A DNA stretch of 64,000 bases, taken from DAORHV01 sp964448405 (GTDB lineage: Bacteria; Patescibacteriota; Gracilibacteria; Peribacterales; Peribacteraceae). The DNA lies in assembly GCA_964448405.1 (NCBI GenBank), contig CAYUVW010000002.1, positions 19,848 to 83,847 of the forward strand, in the 5' to 3' direction. Made by a program: the position numbers and the translations under genes. The notes beneath the pieces were generated by a model. The model was not told where the DNA came from. It saw nothing but the letters and a program-made list of their open reading frames with translations, and did not search any database. This document shows, in pieces, positions 43,150 through 51,857 of the stretch (its first letter is position 1; every line of letters starts with the position of its first letter).

Positions 43150-44625
43150 CTATTTCCTGTGCAACAACGCCACCAATTCAATGTGTGCCGTGTGCGGGAA
43201 CATGTCGACCGGCTGCACGGTGCGCAATTCGTAACCGCTTTTCAGTAATTCGCCTAAATCGCGAGCGAACGTGGCCGCATTGCATGACACGTACACGATC
43301 TTCTCCGGACGATGCGTGATGATGGACTCCAGTGCCTGCGGATGCAAACCGACACGAGGCGGGTCGACCACGATGACGTTGAACTTGTACTTGCCGCCCG
43401 GCTTCAACTGGCTGTGCAGTACCTGTTCGGCGCGTCCTTTGTAGAAGCTGATGTTGCCGATACGGTTGCGACCGGCGCTCTTCAGTGCGTCCTCGATTGC
43501 CGACGGATGCGATTCGATTCCAACGACTTTCTCGCAGAAGCGGGCCAGGTACTGACCGATGGTGCCCATACCGCAGTAGGCATCCAGGACGGTGTCGCGA
43601 CCGGACAAGTCGGCTGCGGCAGCCACGGCGGCGTACAGCTTCTCGGTTGCCAGTGTGTTGGTCTGAAAGAACGAGAACGGAGAAATGTCGAACGTAAGAT
43701 CGAACAAGCGCTCGCGGATGGACGGCTCGCCCACCAACGTGTGGATTTTCGGCATCTCGGGTTTGTCGTTCAGCCCGAAGTGCTCGACGATGAGCAGCGA
43801 CTTCAAATTGGGGCGGCCGGCAAAGCGCATGAACTTCTGGAACAGCGGCTCCAATTCCTTCTTGCGAGCCTGAACCACGAAACAGATCATGTGTTCGTTC
43901 GTATGGACGCCGCGACGCAGAATGAGGTTGCGCAGCATGCCGCGGTGCGTCTTGGGATTGTAGACCGGCAAGCCCGTCTCTTTCATGAAACGATTCACGT
44001 CGGAAAGAAGTGCCGGCAATTGCTCGTCGTACAGGTGGCACTCGGTCACCGGCAGAATGGTCGACCACTCTTTGGCCATATGAAAGCCGATGCCGGGGTT
44101 TTCGTCGAAATGGATGCGCTGCGGCTTGCCACCCGGAACCTTCGGCGGCTTCTCTTCCACGCGCATGGTGGCATACCCGAACGTCATCTCCAATTTGTTG
44201 CGATAATTGAAAACCTGCGGACTGGGGATAATGCCAAGGACACGGCCGGGAAGCTGCTTGCGCACGGCTGCGTCGGCTGGCGTGAGGTGTTCCAGCGTTT
44301 CGCGGACAATGTCTTCCTTATATTGGATCTGCTTATTATAGGAGAGGTTCTGCCACACACACCCGCCGCACGTGCCGAAGTGCACGCATTTGGCCGGACT
44401 TTCGTCTTTCGAGCGCAAAAGAACCTTCTCCACTTTGGCTTCGGCAAACGTGTCCTTACGCTTGGTAATGACGACCTGCACCTTTTGACCGGGAATGGCT
44501 CCGGCTACGAATACCGGCAATCCGTTCAGTGTGGCAAAGCCGGCGCCGCCATGGGCAAACTTCTCGATGGTCAGCACATGTTGCTGGCCCGGGTGAACCC
44601 CGGATGGTTCGATGACAGTTGACAT
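43150..44625 (-). CDS. rlmD: 23S rRNA (uracil-5-)-methyltransferase, RlmD/TrmA family
   Basis: A 491-residue enzyme. The TRAM domain (residues about 15-70, GGAGFATLNGLPVFV) is followed by an Fe-S Cys set (KCVHFGTCGGCVWQ). The central RNA-binding part leads to the methyltransferase domain with FFQTNT, VLDAYCGMGTIGQYL, VVDPPRVGLHP and the catalytic VYVSCNAATFARD. It could be RlmD or RlmCD; position specificity is not certain. TATATT lies 9 bases before the ATG. The promoter region is shared with the divergent zincin gene (51 bases between starts). Confidence 0.9.
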   Translation of the reverse strand: MSTVIEPSGVHPGQQHVLTIEKFAHGGAGFATLNGLPVFVAGAIPGQKVQVVITKRKDTFAEAKVEKVLLRSKDESPAKCVHFGTCGGCVWQNLSYNKQIQYKEDIVRETLEHLTPADAAVRKQLPGRVLGIIPSPQVFNYRNKLEMTFGYATMRVEEKPPKVPGGKPQRIHFDENPGIGFHMAKEWSTILPVTECHLYDEQLPALLSDVNRFMKETGLPVYNPKTHRGMLRNLILRRGVHTNEHMICFVVQARKKELEPLFQKFMRFAGRPNLKSLLIVEHFGLNDKPEMPKIHTLVGEPSIRERLFDLTFDISPFSFFQTNTLATEKLYAAVAAAADLSGRDTVLDAYCGMGTIGQYLARFCEKVVGIESHPSAIEDALKSAGRNRIGNISFYKGRAEQVLHSQLKPGGKYKFNVIVVDPPRVGLHPQALESIITHRPEKIVYVSCNAATFARDLGELLKSGYELRTVQPVDMFPHTAHIELVALLHRK

Positions 44626-44676
44626 TTATAGAACAATATAGTATAAAGTGCTACTTTCACGTTTTTACCTCCTGCC

Positions 44677-45513
44677 ATGCGCCTGCAAATGCTGATCAAC
44701 CGCAGACTTGCGATCATCGCTTCCGCAGCAGTCATGCTGCTTGCATTGCCGTCTTTCTCGGCGGCAACTGTAGACATGATAACAGTCTCCGCGCCTGCCG
44801 CAAGTGCGCCGAGCGCCGCTCCTGGGGATCTTCATGCCGCAGCAACGGTCGCCGTGAAGAAAAAAGTGCATGCTGCAGGCGGCTTACTGGCAGTCGTTAA
44901 CCACGAAGACATTTCCCAGCGTCACCAGGTTATTGCCGACAATACGTTGCGCTCACTTCCGCCGCAGTGCCGGGATAATTTGCGGACCTTCTATGTGAAT
45001 TACGACGTGAATCCGAAAAATCGCGGTCTTGGAGGCGCAGATACCATTATTATCGTAGGCAACGTGCCAGACGCCGAATTCCGCGCTCTCCTTGTGCATG
45101 AGTGTGGTCATGTCGCCGATCTTGGCGGCTTTCGTGGCACACCCAGCAGCGGCACGACCGAATTCATGGACGGCAATGAGCCGATCTACGGTAACGACCC
45201 CAGCGTCGCGTTCTATCGTATTTCGTGGGACAACGCCTCTACTCGCAAGCAAGGTGCCAGCAAAGCCGACTTCGTGTCCGGCTATGCCATGAGCGACCCA
45301 TTCGAAGACTTCGCCGAAAGCTTCGCCTACTACGTGCTGCAGAAGAAGGACTTCGCCCGTCTGGCGAAAAAGAACAAAGCCATTGCCGCGAAGTACGCCT
45401 GGTTTGAAAAGCACCTGTCCAGTGTCATGACCACGGTGGCTATGGGCAAGAACGTACGCGGCGCCAAAGAGCCGTGGGACGTGACCAAGCTGCCCTACAC
45501 CTGGCTCAACTAA
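44677..45513 (+). CDS. Secreted putative zinc metalloprotease
   Basis: A 278-residue exported protein. The signal peptide (AIIASAAVMLLALPSFSA) covers residues about 11-28. The zinc motif is LLVHECGHVADLGGF (HExxH), with a downstream DPFEDFAESFAYYVL that can supply the third ligand. It is related to uncharacterised zincins and its target is unknown. The leader is TTTCACGTTTTTACCTCC, C/T-rich. It is divergent from rlmD. Confidence 0.8.
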   Translation: MRLQMLINRRLAIIASAAVMLLALPSFSAATVDMITVSAPAASAPSAAPGDLHAAATVAVKKKVHAAGGLLAVVNHEDISQRHQVIADNTLRSLPPQCRDNLRTFYVNYDVNPKNRGLGGADTIIIVGNVPDAEFRALLVHECGHVADLGGFRGTPSSGTTEFMDGNEPIYGNDPSVAFYRISWDNASTRKQGASKADFVSGYAMSDPFEDFAESFAYYVLQKKDFARLAKKNKAIAAKYAWFEKHLSSVMTTVAMGKNVRGAKEPWDVTKLPYTWLN

Positions 45514-45555
45514 GGAGCAGGGACTCGGCGGCACGCTTTGCTGTATGATCTCGTT

Positions 45556-46329
45556 ATGCGACGCATGTTCATGCTCATCGTGTGGCTGGTGACCGACGTG
45601 GTCCTGATGCTCGGTGCCTACGTAGCTGCCTATTTCGTGCGCGTCGGCCTGATTTTCTCGACCGACTTTCCCATCGATAAATACCTGAAGGTCGTGCTGC
45701 TCATCGCTCCGCTCTGGTTGGCGGTCATGGGTTTCCTGGGCGTGTTCCGCCTACTGCGGGTTCAGACCAATCCGCGCAATATCGCGCACCTACTGTTCTC
45801 CTGCGTGTTCGCGCTCGCGCTGTTCACCTTGGCCTACTACTTCCTCTATAACACCTTCTTCAGCCGCAAGTTGCTGGTGTACGCCGGCATCGCACACTTC
45901 CTGTTCACGCTGGTGTGGCACGCCGCTTTCGACCAGTGGCAGCGCCGTGTGCTGCGCAGGAATCCGCCCGCCTATCCGCTGCTTGTCATCGGCGCCAACC
46001 GCGACGCCGAACGCGTCATCCGTTTGCTGGAGGAGCGCCAGTCGCCATTCAAGCCGGTGGCAGTACTCGACAGCCAGGGCACCTCGCAGACCGACATCGC
46101 CGGCGTTCCGGTGTGCGGCAAGCTCAATAAATTGGAGGATGTACTAAAGGAGAAGAAGATTACGCACCTCTTGCAGTGCGCCGATCTGGAGCACACCATC
46201 AACTTGCTCAGCCTCTGTCGCCAGCATGGCATTACGTACATGCTGCTGCCATCGGTGCTCGGCATTGTGGGTGTGAACGAAGAAGTGGAATACATCGAAG
46301 GACAGCCGGTGACCATGGTCCGCCATTAA
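45556..46329 (+). CDS. Phosphoglycosyltransferase N-terminal half only
   Basis: A 257-residue protein with four membrane helices (about 3-27, 42-66, 80-100 and 105-125) and a CoA-binding-like Rossmann domain (PLLVIGANRDAERVIRLLE to GIVGVNEEVEY). This is exactly the N-terminal half of WbaP/WcaJ-type polyprenyl-phosphate sugar-1-phosphate transferases. It ends at GQPVTMVRH, where the catalytic domain (another 200 residues) normally begins. TATGAT ends 6 bases before ATG 45556. It may be a regulatory partner or a split enzyme. Confidence 0.8.
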   Translation: MRRMFMLIVWLVTDVVLMLGAYVAAYFVRVGLIFSTDFPIDKYLKVVLLIAPLWLAVMGFLGVFRLLRVQTNPRNIAHLLFSCVFALALFTLAYYFLYNTFFSRKLLVYAGIAHFLFTLVWHAAFDQWQRRVLRRNPPAYPLLVIGANRDAERVIRLLEERQSPFKPVAVLDSQGTSQTDIAGVPVCGKLNKLEDVLKEKKITHLLQCADLEHTINLLSLCRQHGITYMLLPSVLGIVGVNEEVEYIEGQPVTMVRH

Positions 46330-46338
46330 TCCCACTTC

Positions 46339-47310
46339 ATGCGTTGCTTCGTTCTCGCCGGCGGATTCGCCACTCGGTTGTGGCCGCTCACCGAGAAGAG
46401 AGCCAAGCCGCTGCTCCCCTTGGCCGGAAAGCCCATTCTCAGCCACGTGGTAGATGCCGTTCCAGCCAATATTCCTGTCAGCGTAAGTACGAATGCGGTA
46501 TTCGAAACCGATATGCGGCGGTGGGCCAAGAAGCAAAACCGCGACATCGATATTGTCGTGGAGGACACCGGTCACGACGACCAGAAACTTGGAGCCTTAG
46601 GCGCCTTGGCAAAATGGATTCGGGAGGAGCGCATCGACGATGACATCCTGCTACTGGCCGGAGACAACTACTGTGAGTGCAACCTGGCCACGTTCGTTGG
46701 CATGTTCCGAGGCAATCCATTGCTTGCCGCACACGATCTGGGCGACCCGTCCCGCGCCAAGCAATTCGGCACCGTCGTCTTCAATCCGGACCTTGAGCAC
46801 GGCACGCTGTTGCGTCGAGTGACGGAATTTCAAGAGAAGCCACCGCACCCCAAATCCAGCTGCGTGTCTGCCGGCTGGTGGGTACTCCCCAAGGCCACGC
46901 TCCCGATTCTGGCCGAGTACGCCGCTAAGAAGCCGGATAACGTCGGTGGAATTTTCGAGGAGTTGCTGCAAAAGGGCATTGCAGTGGATTGCTACGTCTT
47001 TACCGAACGCTGGAAGGACATCGGATCCTTCGGCTCCTACATGGCCATTCACCAGGAGTTGGTCGCCGACAAGCATGTCATCGGCGAGAATGCCTCTGTC
47101 GATGAAGCCAGCACATTGGCAGGCAGCGTCGCAATTGGCCCGAAAACGACCGTGGAAGGCTCGACGCTCACCGATTGCATCGTCTTTGGAGGGGTAAAAA
47201 TCCGTGATTGCGTGCTCACGCGTTGCATTATTGATGAAGGATGCATGCTGGAAGGGGTGGATTTGACCGAAAAGATGCTCCGGGAAGGCACGGTGTTGCG
47301 TCGGACATGA
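46339..47310 (+). CDS. Sugar nucleotidyltransferase with beta-helix C-terminus
   Basis: A 323-residue NDP-sugar pyrophosphorylase-like enzyme. FVLAGGFATRLWPLTEKRAK is the nucleotide-binding signature, LLLAGDNYCEC holds the metal aspartate, FQEKP the sugar site, and RWKDIGSFGSYM the late motif. The last 70 residues are hexapeptide-like turns (ASTLAGSVAIGPKTTVEGS). It activates a hexose-1-phosphate. It starts 9 bases after the truncated transferase gene and is co-transcribed. Confidence 0.88.
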   Translation: MRCFVLAGGFATRLWPLTEKRAKPLLPLAGKPILSHVVDAVPANIPVSVSTNAVFETDMRRWAKKQNRDIDIVVEDTGHDDQKLGALGALAKWIREERIDDDILLLAGDNYCECNLATFVGMFRGNPLLAAHDLGDPSRAKQFGTVVFNPDLEHGTLLRRVTEFQEKPPHPKSSCVSAGWWVLPKATLPILAEYAAKKPDNVGGIFEELLQKGIAVDCYVFTERWKDIGSFGSYMAIHQELVADKHVIGENASVDEASTLAGSVAIGPKTTVEGSTLTDCIVFGGVKIRDCVLTRCIIDEGCMLEGVDLTEKMLREGTVLRRT

Positions 47311-47351
47311 CCGCTGGCTGGCAGTGCCCCCTTTCTGTACACTGCCCGGGC

Positions 47352-48029
47352 ATGTCACGCATTATCCTCCCCATCGGCATTCTTCTCGGTTGCGCGCTTA
47401 TCAGTGCCTGCGCACCAAGCACGACGCAATTGCAGTACGAAATTTCGGTCAATCGCAACTCTCCTGCCGAAGTGGTAAACCTTATCGAAGCCAGCGAACG
47501 CGTCATGAAGCGCCGCGTTGCGGCACTTGGAGTGCAGAACCCCAATGTCATTGCCATCCCGACCGGCAATAGCGGCGGAACGCTCACCATCGACGTCCCG
47601 GACGCACAACTCGTCACCCGCATTCGCGACATTCTTGCGGAGCAATTCACCTTCGATATGCGTCTGGAGCTGAAGGAAACCACTCCGGACGACCAGAACG
47701 CCGAAGAGAACTGGGAGAAAATCGGTGTGGAGAACCAGCATTTAATCGGCGTGCAGGTCGTCAGTGACGCACAGAGTGGCGAAGTGGCCGTAGAACTGCT
47801 GTTTAGCAAGGAAGGACGCGAACTCCTCGCAAACGCTTTCATGAAGAACAAAGGACGTACGGTTGGTATTTTCGTTCGCGGCGTCCTTGTCTCCAAGCTG
47901 AAAATTGAAAGTGGCGTCGTCAGCGACCATGTCGTAATCAGCGGAATTCCTTCGGCCTTCGTCGCTCAGATTTTCGCCGACGATGTGAACATGGGACTCC
48001 ACGTTGCTTTCACCCCCATGGGAAAATAG
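47352..48029 (+). CDS. Lipoprotein resembling the SecD periplasmic P1 domain
   Basis: A 225-residue lipoprotein (LLGCALISAC lipobox). The body follows the P1 region of SecD: EASERVMKRRVAALGVQNP (the 'R-x-N-x-L-G-V' repeat), TLTIDVPDAQLVTRIRDIL, then a GVQVVSDAQSGEVAVELLFS strand and KGRTVGIFVRGVLVS like the P1 head. It has no membrane helices. It directly precedes secD. TACACT ends 8 bases before the ATG. A helper of the Sec system is the natural inference. Confidence 0.75.
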   Translation: MSRIILPIGILLGCALISACAPSTTQLQYEISVNRNSPAEVVNLIEASERVMKRRVAALGVQNPNVIAIPTGNSGGTLTIDVPDAQLVTRIRDILAEQFTFDMRLELKETTPDDQNAEENWEKIGVENQHLIGVQVVSDAQSGEVAVELLFSKEGRELLANAFMKNKGRTVGIFVRGVLVSKLKIESGVVSDHVVISGIPSAFVAQIFADDVNMGLHVAFTPMGK

Positions 48030-48062
48030 TATATTCACCCTCCTCCTCTTCACTCCGCAGCA

Positions 48063-50498
48063 ATGCCCGCACAGAAAAGCATCTCCACTTGGACCCTCGT
48101 CACCGCCGTCGTTGGTGTGCTGGCGCTTATCATCGCCCTTCCGACCAATTGGAAGCCCTGGGCTCCCGCCTTTCTGAAGCCCGAGTTGCACTTGGGCCTG
48201 GACTTGGCCGGCGGCACGCAGCTCGACTTCCGTATCTCGGAGGATGAAATCAACGAGCGTGAACAGAGGCTGTCGAACGAAATCGCCGATCTGGCCGCTA
48301 CTGGCAACGACAACGCCAAGCTGAATGCCAAGCGCTTCGAGCTCCAGAGCATCAAATTGCAACACTCCACGATCGTGGAAGCCATCCGCACCGTGCTGGA
48401 GCGTCGCATCAACTCGCTCGGCGTCAGCGAAGCGACAATCACCCCGTCGTACTTCGGCAACGAGAAGCACTTGTTGGTGGAATGTCCGGGTGTCGTCGAC
48501 ATCGCCCGTTGCATTGCCACCGTCGGCAAGACCATCCAGCTGGAGTTTAAGGAAGAGTTCAGCGGCAATCCCGAAGAATACGCAAAGGACGTCCGTGCGA
48601 GCGCCGACAAAATTTTCAAGCAAGTGACGACCGGCACCGGCAACCTGCGCACCGTCGGACAAGACATGAGCAGCACGCTCGGCGTGTCGTACTTCGATGA
48701 TCAAACCGTGTTCGTTTCCTCCTTGCCCAAGGGCTTGGAGCAACTCGCAAACCGCAAAGTCACCGATGGTCCGATCAAAGTGGAAAGCTCCACACAGACG
48801 GCCATGCAGGCCGAGGACGGCAGCACGCAGATCCGCGATATTAAGGGTATTTACATTGCACAACTCCTGAGCGGCAAAACGCCGGGTGAGAATGTGCTAA
48901 CCAACCCGACCGACGCTTTCGATGCACTGAAGGCCGCTTCGCCATCGGATACGACCGTGGAGCACAAGCAGGGCGTCGTGCTTTCGACACTGCCGCAGTA
49001 TCTGCAGACGCCATTCTCCACCATGCAGATCGGCGGAATTCAGACTGTGACGATCGATGCCACCCAGTCCGCTGTCGCCTACTTGGTGGGCCGCGTGGAA
49101 GGCACTGCTGAAATGACCGCTAGCCACATTCTTGTGCAATACAAGGGCGCTTCTCTCGCCGATGCGGGTGTGACGCGCACGAAGACCGAAGCCCTGACGC
49201 GCATTCGTGAAATCAAGAAGAACCTGGATGCCGCATCCGGCAAAAATTTCGAAGAGCTGGCTCGCAAAGATTCCGATGGCCCGTCGAAGAACAAGGCCGG
49301 AAGCCTGGGTGTTGTGAAAGCAGGAACCATTTCCGCGGAATTCGATGCAGCGGCGTTCAAGCTCGCGCAGGGTCAAATCAGCGACGTCGTGGAGACTCCG
49401 TACGGCTTCCATATCATCCGCGCAGACAAGGCCGCTACGACTCCGGCTACCACCGTTTCGTATGACCTTCTCACCATCAAAGGTCCGGATGCCGCAGCAC
49501 GTGCCACTGCAGCCAGTGAAAAAGTGCAGAAAGGTGAAGTGAAGCGCATCGAGGACCAAATCAGCATCCGCGGCATGTTCTTCTCACTCGAACCGACCGG
49601 CTGGCAGGACACCGAACTCGACGGCAAGCACTTCCTGTCTGCCGCAGTCACGACCGACCAGTTTGGACTACCCGAAGTGCAGATCCAGTTCGATGAAGAG
49701 GGCGGCAAACTCTTCCAGGCTCTTACGAAGCGCAACGTCAACAAGCAGATCGCCATCTTCGTCGGTGGAGAACTGGTCTCCGCCCCCAACGTCCAAGGTG
49801 AAATTGTCGGACAATCGGCCGTCATCAACGGTATCGGCTCGTTCGAGAATGGCCGCCGCCTGGCTCAGGATCTGAACACCGGCGCTATTCCGGCACCCAT
49901 CTTCTTGTCAGGTCAGTCGACTGTGGAAGCCACGCTCGGTGCCGACGCCCTACAGCAGTCCATCTACGCCGGTTTCGTGGGCCTGGTGATTCTCGCCCTC
50001 GCCATGATCTTGATCTACCGCATGCTGGGAGTCGCCGCAGTGCTGGCACTTGGCTTCTGTGTGGTGCTGTTCGTTGCTTCGCTCAAGCTGCCACTCTTGC
50101 TCATCAGCAACCAGTACGTGGTGCTCTCGCTCGCCGGTATCGCCGGTATCATCTTGAGCATCGGTATGGCCGTGGACGCCAACGTGCTCGTCTTCGAGCG
50201 TATTAAGGAAGAAATGCGCAAAGGCAAAACGTTCAAGACAGCCATGGACGTAGGATTCAAGCGTGCTTGGCCCAGCATCCGCGACGGTAACGCCTCCACG
50301 CTCATTACCGCAGCAATCTTGTTCACGATCGGAACCAGCATCATCCGCGGTTTCTCGGTCACGCTGGTCATGGGTATTTTGATTTCGCTCTTCACCGCGC
50401 TTATCGTCACGCGCTGGATCGTCAGCCACTTGGCCAAATCCCCGCTCCTTCAGCGCCCCGAGATGATCGGCGTGAAGGTCGACAAGCCGCAGGAGTAA
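48063..50498 (+). CDS. secD: Protein translocase SecD with inserted parvulin domain
   Basis: An 811-residue SecD. Helix 1 (about 12-27) is followed by the family's LGLDLAGGTQL. The P1 domain carries an insert at residues 348-456 with the PPIC (parvulin) pattern: TASHILVQYKG, FEELARKDSDGPSKNKAGSLG, ISDVVETPYGFHIIRAD. P1 resumes with LTKRNVNKQIAIFVGGELVSAP, and five C-terminal helices include GMAVDANVLVFERIKEE. SecD normally is 400-620 aa. No secF is adjacent. The leader is TTCACCCTCCTCCTCTTCAC. Confidence 0.94.
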   Translation: MPAQKSISTWTLVTAVVGVLALIIALPTNWKPWAPAFLKPELHLGLDLAGGTQLDFRISEDEINEREQRLSNEIADLAATGNDNAKLNAKRFELQSIKLQHSTIVEAIRTVLERRINSLGVSEATITPSYFGNEKHLLVECPGVVDIARCIATVGKTIQLEFKEEFSGNPEEYAKDVRASADKIFKQVTTGTGNLRTVGQDMSSTLGVSYFDDQTVFVSSLPKGLEQLANRKVTDGPIKVESSTQTAMQAEDGSTQIRDIKGIYIAQLLSGKTPGENVLTNPTDAFDALKAASPSDTTVEHKQGVVLSTLPQYLQTPFSTMQIGGIQTVTIDATQSAVAYLVGRVEGTAEMTASHILVQYKGASLADAGVTRTKTEALTRIREIKKNLDAASGKNFEELARKDSDGPSKNKAGSLGVVKAGTISAEFDAAAFKLAQGQISDVVETPYGFHIIRADKAATTPATTVSYDLLTIKGPDAAARATAASEKVQKGEVKRIEDQISIRGMFFSLEPTGWQDTELDGKHFLSAAVTTDQFGLPEVQIQFDEEGGKLFQALTKRNVNKQIAIFVGGELVSAPNVQGEIVGQSAVINGIGSFENGRRLAQDLNTGAIPAPIFLSGQSTVEATLGADALQQSIYAGFVGLVILALAMILIYRMLGVAAVLALGFCVVLFVASLKLPLLLISNQYVVLSLAGIAGIILSIGMAVDANVLVFERIKEEMRKGKTFKTAMDVGFKRAWPSIRDGNASTLITAAILFTIGTSIIRGFSVTLVMGILISLFTALIVTRWIVSHLAKSPLLQRPEMIGVKVDKPQE

Positions 50499-50520
50499 AT
50501 CAGGCTCCCCTCTCCGCACA

Positions 50521-50865
50521 ATGGACTCGCTCTACATCCAAGACTTGGAGGTATGGACGCGCATCGGCGTGCCGAATGAGGAACGCGCAAACGAACAGCG
50601 TTTACTCGTCTCCATAGAATTGTTCCTCGACCTTGCTCCGGCAGCCAAAACCGATGACGTCTCGAAGAGCATTGATTACGCACTGGTTGCATCCGACGTT
50701 CGCGCATTGGCCGGCACGAGTCGTAAAACTCTGGAACGCTTCGCGGAAGACACTGCCACCATGATCCTGAAAACCTACGCACCGGCCGGCGGCGTGAAGG
50801 TCAGCATCCAAAAATTTATTTTGCCCGACACGAAAGCCGTCTGCCTCACCATCTTCCGCTCATGA
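50521..50865 (+). CDS. folB: Dihydroneopterin aldolase
   Basis: A 114-residue enzyme converting dihydroneopterin to 6-hydroxymethyl-dihydropterin in folate synthesis. IQDLEVWTRIGVPNEERAN starts the protein, then QRLLVSIELFLDL, SIDYALVASDVRAL and a final VSIQKFILPDTKAVC. It starts 22 bases after secD; CTCCCCTCTCC lies before the ATG. Overlap of 4 bases with folK. Confidence 0.93.
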   Translation: MDSLYIQDLEVWTRIGVPNEERANEQRLLVSIELFLDLAPAAKTDDVSKSIDYALVASDVRALAGTSRKTLERFAEDTATMILKTYAPAGGVKVSIQKFILPDTKAVCLTIFRS

Positions 50866-51344
50866 AAGCTTACATTGGCATTGGCTCGAACATTCTGCCC
50901 GAAGCAAACTTGGTGGCGGCAGCCGATTTGCTGCGCGAAGAATGGCCCGATGTCCGCTTCTCGCACGTCTACCGCTCCAAGGCACTCGAACAGGCCAACC
51001 AAGCCGATTTCTTGAACGCGGTGGCCGAAGTGGAGGCCGACCGCGACGAACACAGCCTGCACGGCAAGTTGAAACAACTGGAAGAATGCCTCGGGAAGGC
51101 GATCAAGGAGCGCTTTGGGCCGCGGACCATAGATTTGGACCTGTTACTGTACGGAGATCTGGTCCAGAACACACAGGGGCTCATTCTCCCCCACCCGCGC
51201 ATGCACCGTCGTCGGTTCGTTCTGCAGCCGATGTGTGAATTGATTCCGTTGCAACGCATGCACCCCCGCTTTCGCATCGAATGGCTGGAGCTGCTGAAGA
51301 AGACCGAGGATCAGGAGTGTGAGCGGATAAAACTGAAATTATAA
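50862..51344 (+). CDS. folK: 6-hydroxymethyl-7,8-dihydropterin pyrophosphokinase
   Basis: A 160-residue enzyme adding pyrophosphate to hydroxymethyl-dihydropterin. IGIGSNILPEANLVAA, then FSHVYRSKALEQ, LNAVAEVE, LGKAIKERFGPRTIDLDLLL and LPHPRMHRRRFVLQPM are all family motifs. It starts inside the folB stop (ATGA overlap). A 500-base intergenic region follows. Confidence 0.95.
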   Translation: MKAYIGIGSNILPEANLVAAADLLREEWPDVRFSHVYRSKALEQANQADFLNAVAEVEADRDEHSLHGKLKQLEECLGKAIKERFGPRTIDLDLLLYGDLVQNTQGLILPHPRMHRRRFVLQPMCELIPLQRMHPRFRIEWLELLKKTEDQECERIKLKL

Positions 51345-51381
51345 TTATCCTCATTCGATCCTGGTAACCGCCAAGGATTCT

Positions 51382-51415
51382 TCCTCGGAGGACCAGGGGA
51401 CCTCCGCGGTCCCCT
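51382..51415. other. Two adjacent perfect hairpins after folK
   Basis: TCCTC-G-GAGGA (51382-51392) and AGGGGACC-N5-GGTCCCCT (51395-51415). A CATTCG (51352) pairs with CGAATG (51452), which would enclose them. There is no T-run, so this is not a simple terminator. Between 51416 and 51561 nothing else is recognised. Confidence 0.5.
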
Positions 51416-51561
51416 AGGCCCTCCGAACCTCCCTTACCCTCCCTGTGTAACCGAATGGACGCAATCGTCTGGCTGCTTCTTCTGCGTGAGGAATCAGCTC
51501 TTTGAAACGGCCAAAGGTTCTGCAGTACTACGGGCCCTGAGACGGCGTGAGCAGGTTACTT

Positions 51562-51785
51562 CCCCCGAGGTTGTCGGCTTCTTCGGAGGATGGACACGGG
51601 ATGGAGTGTCGCGCATCGGGCCGGTGCCGTCGCGCTCCCGCCGAAGCAGCCCGTGAAAAAAGTCCGCCTGTTTGAGCTCGCAGCAGCGAGCGAGTTCGGA
51701 CTTTTAGGGCTGTGAGGCGCGTGGAGCGCAGGCCAGCCGGACCGCCGCGCGACGTTTTTCCTCCACTTTTTTAAAAAAGTGGAAA
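51562..51785 (+). repeat. Structured intergenic repeat, copy 2
   Basis: The second copy of the 224-bp element at 7160-7383. The central hairpin (AAAAGTCCG with CGGACTTTT) and the inner CTCGC/GCGAG stem are unchanged, with changes falling mainly in loops. The right end is a perfect CCACTTTTTT/AAAAAAGTGG inverted repeat; in copy 1 this is slightly degraded. It lies 70 bases before folE. Confidence 0.75.
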
Positions 51786-51842
51786 GGAACCATCCATGAT
51801 TCAAGTCGAGTATCACCCAGCCCAAAAGAACAAAATTTCCTG

Positions 51843-51848
51843 TATACT
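51843..51848 (+). promoter_or_regulatory. -10 element of folE (near-leaderless)
   Basis: TATACT ends 9 bases before the folE ATG, so at most two or three untranslated bases are expected. The intervening bases are TGCCCCCTC. Confidence 0.6.
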
Positions 51849-51857
51849 TGCCCCCTC

